Shown here: positions 12,201 through 21,440 of the stretch, one piece after another
Position numbering within the stretch: position 1 is the first letter of the stretch
Layout: every line of letters starts with the position of its first letter
Assembly: GCF_905220365.1 (NCBI RefSeq)
Contig: NC_061152.1
Location: 1,787,001-1,851,000 of the forward strand
Length of the DNA stretch: 64,000 nt
Direction: 5' to 3'
Origin: Vanessa cardui
Taxonomy: Eukaryota; Arthropoda; Insecta; Lepidoptera; Nymphalidae
The notes under the pieces: generated by a model
The model's input: only the letters and a program-made list of their open reading frames with translations
Databases searched by the model: none
What the model was told of the DNA's origin: nothing
Position numbers and translations under genes: made by a program

Positions 12201-12993
12201 CCATATGACCTAATATATTCGTCAATTCGACGCGTCGCTTTACACGCACTCGCTGTCTCGGGTCGAACTGACGCGGGAATCTATAACGACGAATAGCGTC
12301 GAATGGCGCGATAGGGAGCTGTTTCTATTGGTTGTGTGAATCGGCAGTAATCTGTTTTATTGAATTTGCCGATGCTACATCTAAGTTTTGTCGTATATAT
12401 TGAAACTATACGTTGAACCGAAATGACCCTGTGATTGGACCCAGACAAGCACCTCTGAATATTCATTTGCTTAATCTGCTGAAAAGTTTAAAGTAACGAA
12501 GAAAACAGAATAATCCCTTGAAAACTTAATTTATATATGTATTTATTATACAAAAATGTTAAACCTTAACAAACTAACTGAACTAACAGTTTCGTCCCTA
12601 ATTTCATACTTGTGAGTTGAGGTGATGAATTTTCACAAAGATTTTGACTATTTTTAACTTACTAAAGTAAGCCCACTGCTGGGCTAAGACCTCCTCTCCC
12701 TATTGAGGAGAAGGTTCGGTACACATTCCACCACGCTATTCAATGCGGGTTGGTAGAATACACATGTGGCTGAAAGTCTATAAAATTAGACACATGCAGG
12801 ATTCCTCACGATGTTTTCCATCACAAGCACATAAATATTCAGTCGTGTCTGGGTATGAACATGCAATCATCGGTTAAAATTCACGCGTTCCAACCACTGA
12901 GCCATCTCTGCTCTTATGTAAAGTAACAAAGGTTTATTTTACCTTTTGAAGGCTCTCGGGCGGCAATTGCTGTGCTCTCGCCCACAGCGACAT
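42..12993 (-). CDS. ZnF-A: multi-exon C2H2 zinc-finger protein gene (3' end off window)
   Basis: Probable nuclear nucleic-acid-binding protein. Coding exons in transcript order: 12943-12993, 10486-11082, 9126-9256, 7417-7491, 5522-5660, 3527-3633, 1286-1439, 681-845, 42-242 (540 codons, open at the 3' end). Every junction has GT/AG ends and agreeing phase. Three fingers have their Cys pair in one exon and His pair in the next (exons 3/4, 4/5, 8/9), restoring exact C-x2-C-x12-H-x3/4-H spacing, which is strong proof of the model. Nine complete fingers and a tenth cut by the last visible intron are seen, after a long acidic/lysine-rich N-terminal region (residues 18-190). The domain plan and intron phases match ZnF-E. 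The start Met in exon 1 is the weakest part, because the gap at 11548-11747 could hide an exon. Family known, specific target unknown. Confidence 0.88.
263..655. mobile_element. MITE family M2 (long TIR), ZnF-A intron 8
   Basis: About 60-bp imperfect inverted arms: CGTTAGATAACAATCTATCT onward to AATATTGTGAACCGTGA, and the reverse. Related blocks at 2440-3140, 6090-6430 and 62395-63045. Confidence 0.7.
681..845 (-). CDS. ZnF-A exon 8
   Basis: Residues 419-473, phase 0 at both ends, donor GTACGTAG. It encodes one C2H2 finger (CFQC, then H and H with x4 spacing), a basic linker, and the CEVC Cys pair of the next finger. The acceptor lies only a few bases from a Helitron-like element. Confidence 0.88.
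855..1112 (+). mobile_element. Helitron-like element (5' truncated)
   Basis: Family sequence with GGAGTGTCTGTTTGTAATAT near the 5' end and a CTAG/T 3' terminus. It ends within a few bases of the ZnF-A exon 8 acceptor. Confidence 0.65.
1150..1261 (-). mobile_element. Helitron-like fragment
   Basis: 5' end (TCTATACATAT, preceded by A) on the minus strand; 3' part lost. Confidence 0.55.
1286..1439 (-). CDS. ZnF-A exon 7 (charged linker)
   Basis: Residues 367-418. It encodes a linker rich in Lys/Arg with an acidic run (DERDDDDEKKK) and ends PCEQ. The corresponding ZnF-E exon encodes a finger and ends ACDQ, so this exon looks like one that lost a finger and kept a relic cysteine. Acceptor TTTCAG, donor GTACTT. 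Confidence 0.85.
1594..1977 (+). mobile_element. LINE 3' tail (Jockey/CR1-like)
   Basis: Recurrent tail: GTTGACTTCCAAGCAGGATA, GAGTTTCTTGCCGGTTCTTC and terminal TTTTGATTTTGATT repeats. Confidence 0.7.
2118..2419 (+). mobile_element. SINE-A, full length
   Basis: tRNA-derived head with A box (TGGCCCAGTGG) and B box (GGGTTCAAACCC), body ending ACAGGCTG plus TTG repeats. Confidence 0.85.
2440..3145. mobile_element. MITE family M2, degenerate cluster
   Basis: Several partial arms (ATGTCACCGTTAT, ACAATCTATCG, ACGGTTCACAATAT type) in both orientations; at least two overlapping copies. Confidence 0.55.
3236..3477 (+). mobile_element. R3 element (poly(A)-ended, ~285 bp family)
   Basis: Family marks: GGTGGTAGGGCTTTGTGC at the 5' end, ACTACAGGCACAAGGGACAT inside, ACCATAAAAAA at the end. 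Confidence 0.75.
3527..3633 (-). CDS. ZnF-A exon 6
   Basis: Residues 332-366 plus a split codon. One finger (CDLCNVRF) whose two His are six residues apart (H-LHVSAR-H) instead of the usual three to five. The paralogous ZnF-E exon has the same spacing. Donor GTGAGT. Confidence 0.9.
3671..3972 (-). mobile_element. SINE-A, full length
   Basis: Reverse orientation, CAA-repeat tail first, tRNA head at the far end. Close to ZnF-A exon 6. Confidence 0.85.
4061..4397. mobile_element. MITE family M1, copy 1
   Basis: TIRs AGTACGACACAACTCAGATG / AGTACGACACAAATTAGATG, flanked by TA. Mariner-like ends; non-coding. Confidence 0.8.
4605..4850 (+). mobile_element. R3 element, preceded by SINE-A fragment
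   Basis: R3 marks present; a SINE-A 3' fragment lies at 4496-4597. Confidence 0.7.
5522..5660 (-). CDS. ZnF-A exon 5
   Basis: Residues 286-331. It supplies the His half of the CPHC finger of exon 4, then a full finger CALCGYSF...H...H. At 139 bp it is exactly as long as the equivalent ZnF-E exon. Donor GTAACC, acceptor TTCCAG. Confidence 0.92.
5953..6090 (+). mobile_element. Dispersed element X
   Basis: Uninterrupted target version of the site used by the hAT-like element at 42513. Confidence 0.5.
6090..6430. mobile_element. MITE family M2 copy
   Basis: Inverted arms CGTTAGATTAAAATCTATCT and its reverse near 6400. Confidence 0.6.
6998..7333. mobile_element. MITE family M1, copy 2
   Basis: Same AGTACGACAC termini and interior as copy 1, in ZnF-A intron 4. 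Confidence 0.8.
7417..7491 (-). CDS. ZnF-A exon 4
   Basis: A 75-bp exon encoding the His half of the CNQC finger (LHERWH), the linker KGTKYQ, and the CPHC pair of the next finger. Same length, same phases and same WHKG motif as the ZnF-E exon at 63449-63523. Donor GTAAGT. Confidence 0.92.
7933..8008. repeat. Degenerate unit of the 102-bp array
   Basis: AGGTTCCTTATAGGGTATAG and CTAATACAGCTAAGC match the array unit with several differences; separated from it by R3. Confidence 0.6.
8009..8298 (+). mobile_element. R3 element splitting a 102-bp-type unit
   Basis: Full-length R3 with poly(A); AAGCT flanks both ends (target duplication). A degenerate 102-bp unit lies on its left. Confidence 0.8.
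8301..9137. repeat. 102-bp minisatellite, eight full units plus partial
   Basis: Units start at 8301, 8403, 8505 and every 102 bp to 9117. Each contains the last bases of ZnF-A exon 3 and its donor (CACCG/GTGAGC on the minus strand). Near-perfect identity between units, so recent. 102 is a multiple of three, which creates a false 291-codon ORF. Confidence 0.97.
9126..9256 (-). CDS. ZnF-A exon 3
   Basis: Residues 217-259 plus two bases of codon 260. It encodes finger CGICKTHF...HVTAHH and the CNQC pair of the next one. 131 bp, identical in length to the ZnF-E exon at 63806-63936. The last bases of this exon and its GTGAGC donor are the seed of the 102-bp tandem array immediately downstream in transcript sense. 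Confidence 0.92.
9262..9366. repeat. CA/CACGTTA microsatellite
   Basis: Repeated ACACATATACACGTTAC motifs beside the acceptor of ZnF-A exon 3. Confidence 0.85.
9507..9771 (-). mobile_element. SINE-A
   Basis: Head partly deleted; preceded (9413-9492) by two short SINE-A scraps in opposite orientations. Confidence 0.75.
9927..10201 (-). mobile_element. Complete Helitron-like element
   Basis: Starts TCTATACATATAATAAAATT and ends CAGCTAG, inserted between A and T, as Helitrons do. 275 bp, non-autonomous. Confidence 0.75.
10486..11082 (-). CDS. ZnF-A exon 2 (acidic/basic region plus first finger)
   Basis: Residues 18-216. A long low-complexity region: acidic (EDEEIYTNE-type stretches) followed by a KKVKKIKTKEKK-like basic tract resembling a nuclear localisation signal, then the first C2H2 finger (CTECFKGF...HMTRH) just before a GTGAGT donor. 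The acceptor TTTTCAG precedes CTA in frame. Confidence 0.85.
11107..11397 (-). mobile_element. R3 element
   Basis: Full length, minus orientation, 25 bp beyond the ZnF-A exon 2 acceptor. Confidence 0.8.
11548..11747. other. Assembly gap (200 N)
   Basis: Exactly 200 N, probably a placeholder length. The flanks are both minus-strand R3 repeat, so the gap lies inside or between repeats in intron 1 of ZnF-A. Confidence 0.99.
11748..11822 (-). mobile_element. R3 element cut by the gap
   Basis: Only the 5' 75 bp are visible after the N run. Confidence 0.7.
12064..12396. mobile_element. MITE family M1, copy 3
   Basis: Same family; includes an extra GGTCGAACTGACGCG stretch shared with copy 4. Confidence 0.78.
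12668..12917 (-). mobile_element. SINE-A, diverged
   Basis: Body and head recognisable; just 25 bp from the putative ZnF-A start exon. Confidence 0.75.
12943..12993 (-). CDS. ZnF-A exon 1 (putative start exon)
   Basis: A short exon with TTTTAG acceptor, ATG, 17 codons (MSLWARAQQLPPESLQK) and a GTAAAA donor in phase 0, which fits the exon 2 acceptor. The exon starts at 13001, giving an 8-base leader. It is the only in-phase ATG exon seen upstream of exon 2, but intervening exons could be lost in the N gap. Confidence 0.55.
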
Positions 12994-13171
12994 TTTAATA
13001 TCTAAAAAAAAAGAAAGAAAGTATAATAAAAAGTAATCCATATTAATATTATAAATGTACAACACATACTCTGTGTGTTATCTCTTCACGAATCGTTTTA
13101 ATTGAAATTTGGGTATGGATAGTCTCGGAGGAGGATAATTGCTCCCTCTAAGGAGTAATATAGGGGATGAC

Positions 13172-13372
13172 AGTTTTTTTATGGTATAGGTTGGCGGACG
13201 AACATATGGGCCACCTGATGGTAAGTGGTCACCATCACCCATAGATAATGACGCTGTGAGAAATATTTACTATTCCTTACATCGTCAATGCGCCACCAAC
13301 CTTGGGAACTAAGATGTTATGTCCCTTGTGCCTGTAGTTACACTGGCTCACCCTTCAAACCGGAACACAACA
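13172..13372 (-). mobile_element. R3 element, 5' truncated
   Basis: Poly(A) side complete, 5' part lost. Confidence 0.75.
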
Positions 13373-13666
13373 ATATAATATTAATTCATTCGTCCGTTAG
13401 TTTTAGTTACAAAAAGTAAGAATATTTAAAAAACAGTTACAAACAGTTACAAATAGATAATTGTTATTATTATTAATAAATTTTAACAGGAATTGTTATA
13501 AAACGTAATTCTCGAACTGATTTTCTAATACACTTAGGAGACATATGGTTTTGCCAACGGTACTATTATTCTCACAAGCAACATCCTAAAACAACTTAAA
13601 AAAGAATACAATCGATGATAACGAAAAATTTACCACGATATCGTTGCTAACGGTACATACGTCATT

Positions 13667-13674
13667 TGACGTCA
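13667..13674. promoter_or_regulatory. CRE-type TGACGTCA site
   Basis: A third perfect TGACGTCA about 670 bp upstream (in transcript sense) of the putative ZnF-A start exon. Confidence 0.3.
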
Positions 13675-13753
13675 CACACCGCTCCATACCATAAGGTCCT
13701 ATCTCAAGAGTATTTATAATAACACTAATATTGTCACCCGCGGCTTATAGCGC

Positions 13754-13975
13754 GTCAAGTGTAAGTTGGCGTGTGGCAAAAACATGTACTAATTTTTTTT
13801 GTTCATTTATATCTTATTTGTTTTATTTGCCCTTATTAAGAGAACTTACCCAAAATCTATTAAAAATGAGACGTAGGGAATTATTTTCTAGGGAGATATT
13901 GGTGAAATAAACAAAAAAGTGGCAAGACAAAGGGTGTAGCAGGTGCTGCCACAGGAACGCCAACTTACACTTGAC
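13754..13975. mobile_element. Small MITE, 19-bp perfect TIRs
   Basis: Terminal arms GTCAAGTGTAAGTTGGCGT in inverted orientation, 222 bp apart overall; no ORF. Confidence 0.65.
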
Positions 13976-14131
13976 AGTCTGTAAATCACGTTTAAAACTG
14001 TTAGTTGACAAGTGTGTGACAAAAAAAAGTAGCCTATGTCCTTGGAGTTCAAGTTTGCTTCAATAAAAATTTCATCAAATTCGGTTCATTAGTTTGATCG
14101 TGAAAGAGGGACAGACAGACAGACAGAGTTA

Positions 14132-14646
14132 GAACTAGCGCACACTGGTAACCTTTGTCACGGTGACTGTTTCGTCACTCTTGTTAAGCCCGTGAATATG
14201 TATGGAGGTGCGCGCACGTTACGACGTGACAATTGGGTGACATTTGTGTGCGCTAGCGACAAATTTGTCACTCTCGTCGTCAGTCTTGCGCTATCTGCAC
14301 TATGGCGACTTTGGCGCGTAAATGGCGTCACCATCTATTCAAAACGTAAACATTCGTGAAGACGATACTGATAATGATGTTCTAATAGAAGAAGTGGAAA
14401 AGAGACCAGCTTTTTATGATAAAAAATTGAAAGAGTATTCAGATATTCAGTCTTTTTCTGCCGAGTCTCACGAGTTCACAGAGAACGACCGTCTCTTCGA
14501 AATCCATAGTGGCAAATTACACTTCGATTTCGAAAATTTTTCGTCACTGTCTGTATTAATGAGCGCACTCCACTTTGGAAACGTGACGTGACAGTGACAA
14601 ACACTTTAAAGTCACCGTGACAAAAGTTACCAGCGCGCGCTAGCTC
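14132..14646 (+). mobile_element. PIF/Harbinger-like non-autonomous element with MADF fragment
   Basis: TIRs of ~36 bp (GAACTAGCGCACACTGG / GAGCTAGCGCGCGCTGG and onward to GTCACGGTGAC) flanked by TTA on both sides, the 3-bp TWA duplication of PIF/Harbinger. It encloses an 89-codon ORF (14322-14591) whose middle, LIEEVEKRPAFYDKKLKEYS, looks like the start of a MADF domain, known as a partner protein of Harbinger transposases. No transposase is present. Confidence 0.75.
14322..14591 (+). pseudogene. Truncated MADF-domain ORF inside the Harbinger-like element
   Basis: 89 codons; only the first ~20 residues of a MADF domain are recognisable, then unrelated sequence runs into the right terminal repeat. 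Probably a deletion remnant. Confidence 0.55.
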
Positions 14647-15179
14647 TTACTGCTACATTTATAATATTAATATAGATATAGACTACTTGATTTATATATT
14701 ATAATATAATTGTTGAACGAAATCAAACATTTTGCTATAGACAATGTATTGAGTGAGACGAAAATATCATGACGTAGTTTATTGCTGTCTCTCTCTAATA
14801 CTGTCATGGCGGAATGTGCGGGGCTAGTCTCCTGTCTCAGTTAATTAAAAGCTTTAAAAATAATAAGTATATGTCGGCGCGAAACCACGAATTTAAGAAA
14901 AACACGTGTCCAGAAATTATAATTAAAATAATTTAAAACTGTTTGATTGTTAAATTAATATTTTTTATTGACTGGTGGAAGGTTAAATTAATCTGAAATA
15001 TTTTAGTGTTTGTAAACAGCTGTTATGTTGAGTGAGTAAGTCTACCGACCTATTTTTGTTATAAAAGATCAAGCGCACGCCGGTATGGACAGACTTGGTA
15101 GAGCCGTCGGAGCGACCGGACCGCCTCATATTGGAATAAATCAGAGAAGAATATTCCCGGAGTTTAATTTCAAACCTCG

Positions 15180-15202
15180 TGACGTCAGCTATGTTGACGT
15201 CA
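15180..15202. promoter_or_regulatory. Two palindromic CRE-type sites
   Basis: Two perfect TGACGTCA octamers start 15 bp apart (15180 and 15195). This is the known ATF/CREB site. The location upstream of the putative ZnF-A start exon suggests promoter function, but the TSS is unknown. Confidence 0.4.
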
Positions 15203-15293
15203 TGTTTTTTAAAAACGGGCTCTGACATGCTACTCCGTTATATATTTGTCTATAATGTTATAAATATTAATATAAATAAATACAAGAACATAC

Positions 15294-15333
15294 CTTTTAT
15301 TTATATTCCTGTAATATCCTTCAGCTATATTAT
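15294..15333 (-). other. Possible non-coding 5' exon of ZnF-A
   Basis: A 40-base stretch with a TTTCAG acceptor and a GTATGT donor. Joined to the start exon it leaves an in-frame stop before the ATG, so it would be leader only. No other support. Confidence 0.25.
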
Positions 15334-15477
15334 CTGAAACAAAAAACATCAAATCAATTTTACGTTTCAAAATGAAAGTAAACGATTCTCTTTAAAATAA
15401 ATTTTGATCTATGTCAGACACCAAGTATCAAAATCGTTGAGTTGTCATAGACATTACAACAGAAAATTGTACTATCT

Positions 15478-15748
15478 TAACAACAGTCTGTAAATTTCCC
15501 ACTGCTGGGCTCAAGGCCTCCTCTCCCTTTGAGGTTTGGAACATATTCCAATACGCTGTTCCAATGCGTGTTGGTGGAATACACATGTGGTAGTTTTTAA
15601 GAAATTAGATATATGCAGGTTTCCTCAGGATATTTTCCTTCCCTGCTCTGCAGCATTAGATAAATTTATAAGCACAAATTAAACCCATGAATATACCTAT
15701 GCAGTGGTGCTTGCCTGCAATCATCAGTTAAGATACACGCGTTCTACG
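15478..15748 (-). mobile_element. SINE-A, head truncated
   Basis: AACAACAGTCTGTAAATTTC tail side, ends in the tRNA-like part. Confidence 0.75.
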
Positions 15749-16179
15749 TAATCAATTTTAAAAGGGGAAAAGGGGTCTTATTCTTATATTTTTCTTAAGA
15801 AGAAGGGTCAAAACGTAGCATATAGCATATAGCGTATCTGAAAACACAAGCATTTTTGCGGAAAAAATCGTTCGACACTCGTTATTTTTCTTACGCGTTC
15901 GATTAAAGCCCACGCGATTAGGCCGCCGGTGCGAGCGCTATGACCATCATTTTCCTTTTTGCCTTTACGTAATTAGACCCCCGAAGAACTGCCATACTGG
16001 TACAAATGACCAAATATTTTGTCATTTTCATCTCCCGGTCTAAAATGAACGGCCCTTATTAAGCAGAAGCTGATGTACCTTAATACGTGTGGTACAAATC
16101 TTACCCAAAACTGCCTGGTGTTAAATTATGATCATTTAAACTTCTGTATCTTAAAATTCTTACTAAACCATCTTAACAA

Positions 16180-16583
16180 TAGGCTATTTGACTATGCGAA
16201 AAATAAATTGTGAATTATTGTAATCAGTGTATATTATGAGTTTAAAATGGTTATTTACTAACGAAAGTTGAAAATAATACTTAATTTATTCAAAAATCCA
16301 TGAATAAAAATGCACTTTTTCAAACGTTTGTCACGTGACACAAAACGCTCCCGATTGGCCGGGCTTATGATGAAGTCACTTTCTTGTAAACTCTGCTTTT
16401 CTACTATATGTACCACAGATTAAAATACAGCAAAGTGACGTCACCGACCCGACACCGACGAATTTTTAATATGATATTTTTCGGCAAATATGTACTAGAA
16501 ATAAAAAATCACAACTTTTACTGGGTTCCTTAACTTCTACTAAATAATATTAAATGGATTTTGAAAACCAGTCAAATAGCCTA
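16180..16583. mobile_element. MITE family M4, copy 1
   Basis: TIRs TAGGCTATTTGACT; 404 bp, non-coding. A second inverted copy is at 31875. Confidence 0.75.
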
Positions 16584-16992
16584 CTCAATTAACAAGCACT
16601 AATTTGTACAAAACATCCTTTTAATTGGGGTTGAAGTATTAGAAAATCATTTGTAAGGCTTCAGCCACACATACTAACAGGCGATGTTAATAATACCCCA
16701 TTGTTGCAAAATATCCAGACAGACCACCGCCACCCTAACCCCAAGTGTTTATGGTCAAAGGCCATCTTGTACCATTTACAAACAAGATAAATAATAATCG
16801 TAATTATAAAATATGCATTACATAATAAATAAATTTATATATTGTAATAGCTGATGCACGCAGGTTTGTTCGCGTGGAAGTTGAATATATTAATATAACT
16901 CTTTGCATATCGCATTATGTGTACGTGTGTATTTCTACCCCTTAGGGTTAAATATCGTTTTGATATTATTATATTACGATATAAATATATAA
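16584..16992. other. Intergenic, nothing recognised
   Basis: AT-rich, no ORF or family match seen on either strand. Confidence 0.5.
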
Positions 16993-17221
16993 GTCGAGAT
17001 GGCCCAGTGGTTAGAACGCATGCATCTTAACCGATGATTGCGGTTCAAATCCAGGCAAGCACCGCTGATTCATGTGCTTAATTTGTCTTTATAATTCATC
17101 TTGTGCTCAGCGGTGAAGGAAAACATCGTGAAACCTGGAAGGAAACCTGCATGTGACAAATTTCATAGAAATTCTGCCACATGTGTATTCCACCAACCCG
17201 TATTGGAACAGCGTGGTGGCA
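16993..17221 (+). mobile_element. SINE-A, 3' truncated
   Basis: tRNA-like head intact, body stops at CAGCGTGGTGG. Confidence 0.8.
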
Positions 17222-18742
17222 TATTGAAATATTGTTTCGGGTTTCTAACTTAAAAAATGTTACATTTCCATACAATCTTTCAAGCCCTATTTCACGCCCT
17301 CAGGGGGTAGAATTTCCAAAACTACTTCCTAATTGGGTGTCTCATCAATAAAACGATCCTACTCACCAAATGTCAACTTTAATAGTTTACACTGGGCGAT
17401 GATGATTCAGTCAGTCAGGACTTGTTATTTTATAATTGATATTGATTATGTAATTTATTTCGCATAAATCCTACGATTTTTGATAAAAGTACTTTGAACA
17501 ATAAATTAAATGTTGCTTTTACAAAATATATTACATAAATTTCTTGGTAATTATTAACAGTTTAATGAAAACCGTTGTGATGATTCATCGTAAAAACAAT
17601 AATATTTATATAAATAATATAACATAATATCCAAATTTATATAACTAACTAACTCCTTAACAAGGCAAGACCGCTGAACCGATATTGATGAAACTTAGTA
17701 TGAAGCAAAATTGAACCCCAACGAAGGCCATTGTTTTAATTTGTATAACTAACACCAGACTACCACCTTAAAAGCGAGCAAAGTTGCGGGTCACAGCTAT
17801 TATTTTATGTTATAATCTATATAATATTATAAAGTTTAATATAAAGCAACTAGCTAAACCTGCGACATCGCTAGCTCGCTCGTTTTGATGAAAATCCTTT
17901 AAAAAACCTGAATACAATTCCTAATCGAGAAGTTAGCCCCTTAAAGAGTAAAAGGAAGTAACCTTTGTTCGCCCTTAAAATTACAGATTGCGCACCAAAT
18001 TTCAATTATTATTAGTTCATTTGTTTAGTCATTAAAGCTAGATAGACAGACAGAGTTACTTTTGCAACTTAATTAGTTATAACCTAACTAATTAGCTAAC
18101 GCACAAAAACCTTCACACAAATATTACCCCCTCGAGGGGTACATTAAAAAAAGTAGTATGTCCATTCCCGGGACTCAAACTATCTCCACACTGAATCTTA
18201 CGTGAATCGGTTTAGTGGTTTGAGAATTAAGATGTATCGGAATAAATTTCTAATTCATATTTTTTTAAGATATACGTAAGGCGAGTAATTTGGCCACCCG
18301 ATGGTAAATGGTATACACAATGGCCATTAGAAATATTAACCATTCCTTACACCACCAATGCTCAAGCAAACACTAATGATTTTCATTCTTGAGTGGTACC
18401 TTCGACAAAGCCCTACTACCAAGTAAATATTAATATAGATTATTCTATATTGCTTAATCTATTATTTTGCTGACGGTACCATAAGATAATGACGGAACAG
18501 ATAGATAACGCACAAATAAGGTTAGTTAACTTCATCAGACAATTTTATCAATTATCTATAAATATTTTTATCGTTAAAATCCTATCTACTATCTTTTCCG
18601 AGTATAGTTTTATAATCAAGAGGAAATAAAATTAAAAAACAAATAAAAGTCACATAACATTATTTTTTCCAATAATTTGTTATTGAGATTATTAAAGATA
18701 AAAAGAAAAACGTTTTAATAAGAAAAAATTGTGTTTAAAATT
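17222..18742. other. Intergenic, old degenerate repeats
   Basis: Weak repeat tails (GAACCGATATTGATGAAACT around 17680; CAGACAGAGTTAC around 18050) and a decayed minus R3 at 18260-18425. No gene. Confidence 0.45.
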
Positions 18743-18930
18743 CATCTCGACCTCGGCGGTGAAGGAAAACATCCTGATGAAACCTGCATGGGTTTAATTT
18801 CATTCAAATTCTGCCACATGTGCATTACACCAACCCAAATTGAAACAGCGTGGTGGAAAATGTTTCAAACCCTCTCCTTAATGGAAGAGGAGGCCTTAGC
18901 CCAGCAGTGGGTAATTTACAGGCAGTTACT
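18743..18930 (+). mobile_element. SINE-A, 5' truncated
   Basis: Body only, ending in ACAGGCAG. Confidence 0.7.
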
Positions 18931-19406
18931 TTTATTTTGGCTTAGATTGGACTTGGTAAGTATCATTCTAGTGGTAGGACTTTTCGCAAGCCCTCATGGT
19001 AGGTACCAACCACTAATCAAATATTTTACCACCTTACATCAGTCCTAAGTGAGCAATACTCAACATGCTAGAAGCATTAGTGAGCTAGTGTAACTGCAAG
19101 CACAAGGCAGATGCCACATATGCAAGGAATGGTGAATATTTCTTACAATAACACTGCTCACAGACAAAAGGGAGGACACACAAAGACATGGCAAATTTAC
19201 TTATTTGCCTACCCACGCTAAATAACAAAAATAAAATATTTTTTTTTAATAAATAAACACATGTTAATTTGAATTAAACACATATTATAACTTATTTGAC
19301 TGAAATTAATATGAAATAGGTTTATTATATATATTTAGTATATTTTCTTTGCATTTCTTTATGTTATAACAAACAAATTTAGCTAAGTGTGATCAACATT
19401 ACAAAA

Positions 19407-19680
19407 TCTATACATATAATAAAATTAGAGTGTCTGTTTGTATTATTAAAATAGCCCTTTTTTACTCAATGCGTATGTATTTATACACGGTACATGTAGC
19501 AAAATAACATTATTCACAATTTTTGTCTGTCTGTCTGTTTGTTCCGGCTAATCTCTGGAACGGATGGACCGATTTTGACGGGACTCTCACTGGCCGATAA
19601 CTGATATAATAAGGAGCAACTTAGGCTACAATGATATTTATTTTTTTTGTTAAATTCAACAGGGTCACGGGCACGGCTGG
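19407..19680 (+). mobile_element. Helitron-like element
   Basis: TC start preceded by A; same interior; 3' end mutated to CTGG. Confidence 0.65.
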
Positions 19681-20195
19681 CCATTTATTTACTAAACATT
19701 AGTAGGAATTTATTTGTTTATCTACACTCTAAAACAGTTTTAACGTCAAAATATATTACTAGTGTTATAAAATATAAATATTTACAATCCTGAGTTGTTT
19801 ACGGATTTCCATATTTTAAATTTAAAATTAAAGACGAAATTGGCTGGATGTATTACATAGAACATACCAAATTTATATGGCAAGAGATTTTGACGTTGTT
19901 TTATGTAGAAAAGTTTGAGATTGTCGTTTATTTTTTTTTTTATGTTGTAAGTTTACGGTTGAACCTATGGGTCAACTGATGGTAAGTCACCACCACCTAT
20001 AGACAATGTGCTACCATGATTATTTTTATTATTAAAGTTACTAATTTTGAGACAGTCTTGTGAACAAAACATTTGTAGATAATGTTGAAATATGGAGCCC
20101 CACGGAATAAAAATAAAAAACATGGTAAATATTCCGAAATTAATAACTTAAATGTGCTACCAACCTTGAGAACTAAGGATGTTATGTCTCTTGTG

Positions 20196-20483
20196 TTGAA
20201 ACTTGAATTACCCAAGACCAGGACGAAATATGGAATTAAATCTACAGTTTGAGGGAGCAAAACTATACAATAGCTTACCTAATGAAATTTTCAATGAAAA
20301 ATCCTTTACGATTTTTAAGAAAAAAAAAATTATTATCTTATTGTGAAAATACTTAGATTAATTACTCTTGAATTGTGTAAGTCGTTACTACTGTACTAAA
20401 TTGTCGGTTAAATTATTATGTAAAATATCTCATTTAAATGAACATTGTATGTTCCTTATGAGAAAAATAAAATTCTTAAACCA
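20196..20483 (+). mobile_element. LINE 3' tail nested in a degenerate R3
   Basis: Encodes a LINE C-terminal motif (GAKLYNSLPNEIFNE-like in frame pieces) and ends AATAAAATTCTTAAA; R3 sequence resumes on both sides, with CTTGTG repeated. Confidence 0.55.
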
Positions 20484-21260
20484 CTTGTGCCTGTAGTTAC
20501 AGTGAAAAGTTGTACATAGAGTGCATTAAATCGTAGTAAATAACACCAAATCAATGGCTTATGTGTAAGCCATTGTAACTACAGGCACAAGGGGCATAAC
20601 ATCTTAGTTCCAATTTAGTAAGGCATGAATTAAATATTTCTTACAATGCCGTCTAGGGGTGGTAGAAACTGCTAACAATCTACATAGGCTATTTGTATAC
20701 CTATATAAAATAAAAATAAACACTGTACAGGTGTTTATTTAAACAATGCTTTCTCTTTTTCTCATCTTTCATTTAACATATGAAAGAAAAAGATAGCACT
20801 ATTTTACTTAAGACTAAATAGCATTTTAAGGTGAAGCTATTTGAGATACAAACAATACTTTGGACAGACACAAAGATAGCTAATTTTATTTATAAAATCT
20901 TGTTTTTCTGTATATTGTTTTTAAACTAACAATAAATTTACTTGAAGTATATTAATCTTGTATATATTATTTATAGTAATGTCTTATTAGATATATCATA
21001 CATTTTGTAACAAAGATAGCTCAAACAAAAACCTGGTAAGTATGTATCTTAAATCATTTATCATAGTTTGAATCAAATTTTTTATCTTAGTTTCAGTAAA
21101 ACATAGTATAAGATACCATGATAAGCCACATTATGCGATCGTATTAAATCACGAATCGAAAGTCGTAATAATAGATTGAAAATCAATTAACTCGACGATA
21201 AACACTGAATTAATAAAAAATAAGTATAACTACGTATTAAATGTTAATAGTTTACAAAGA
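20484..21260. other. Intergenic, remainder of an R3 and AT-rich DNA
   Basis: The R3 piece continues to ~20680; after that nothing recognised. Confidence 0.45.
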
Positions 21261-21266
21261 ACTTAC

Positions 21267-21440
21267 TTTTTTTTTTTCAAGTCGACCCTTACGCGAGCTT
21301 GGGAAGTCGAAGCTCTGCCCGGGGCAAGAGAATAAAAACTATTTTACATGTATTGAACGAAGCGTGTACGTCCGCAACAAAATTCATTCCAGCCGGATTC
21401 CGAGAATTTTGACGTTTACACAGTAACACACACAAGTACA
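21267..21440 (-). other. Possible first (leader) exon on the minus strand
   Basis: A locally GC-richer block in AT-rich DNA ends at a consensus GTAAGT donor. No long ORF. It could be a 5' leader exon of ZnF-A; this is inference from the donor and composition only. Confidence 0.2.

Noticed and set aside
15042..15228. Minus ORF MSEPVFKKHDVN...
   Set aside because: No splice context or family match; probably chance in a possible promoter region.
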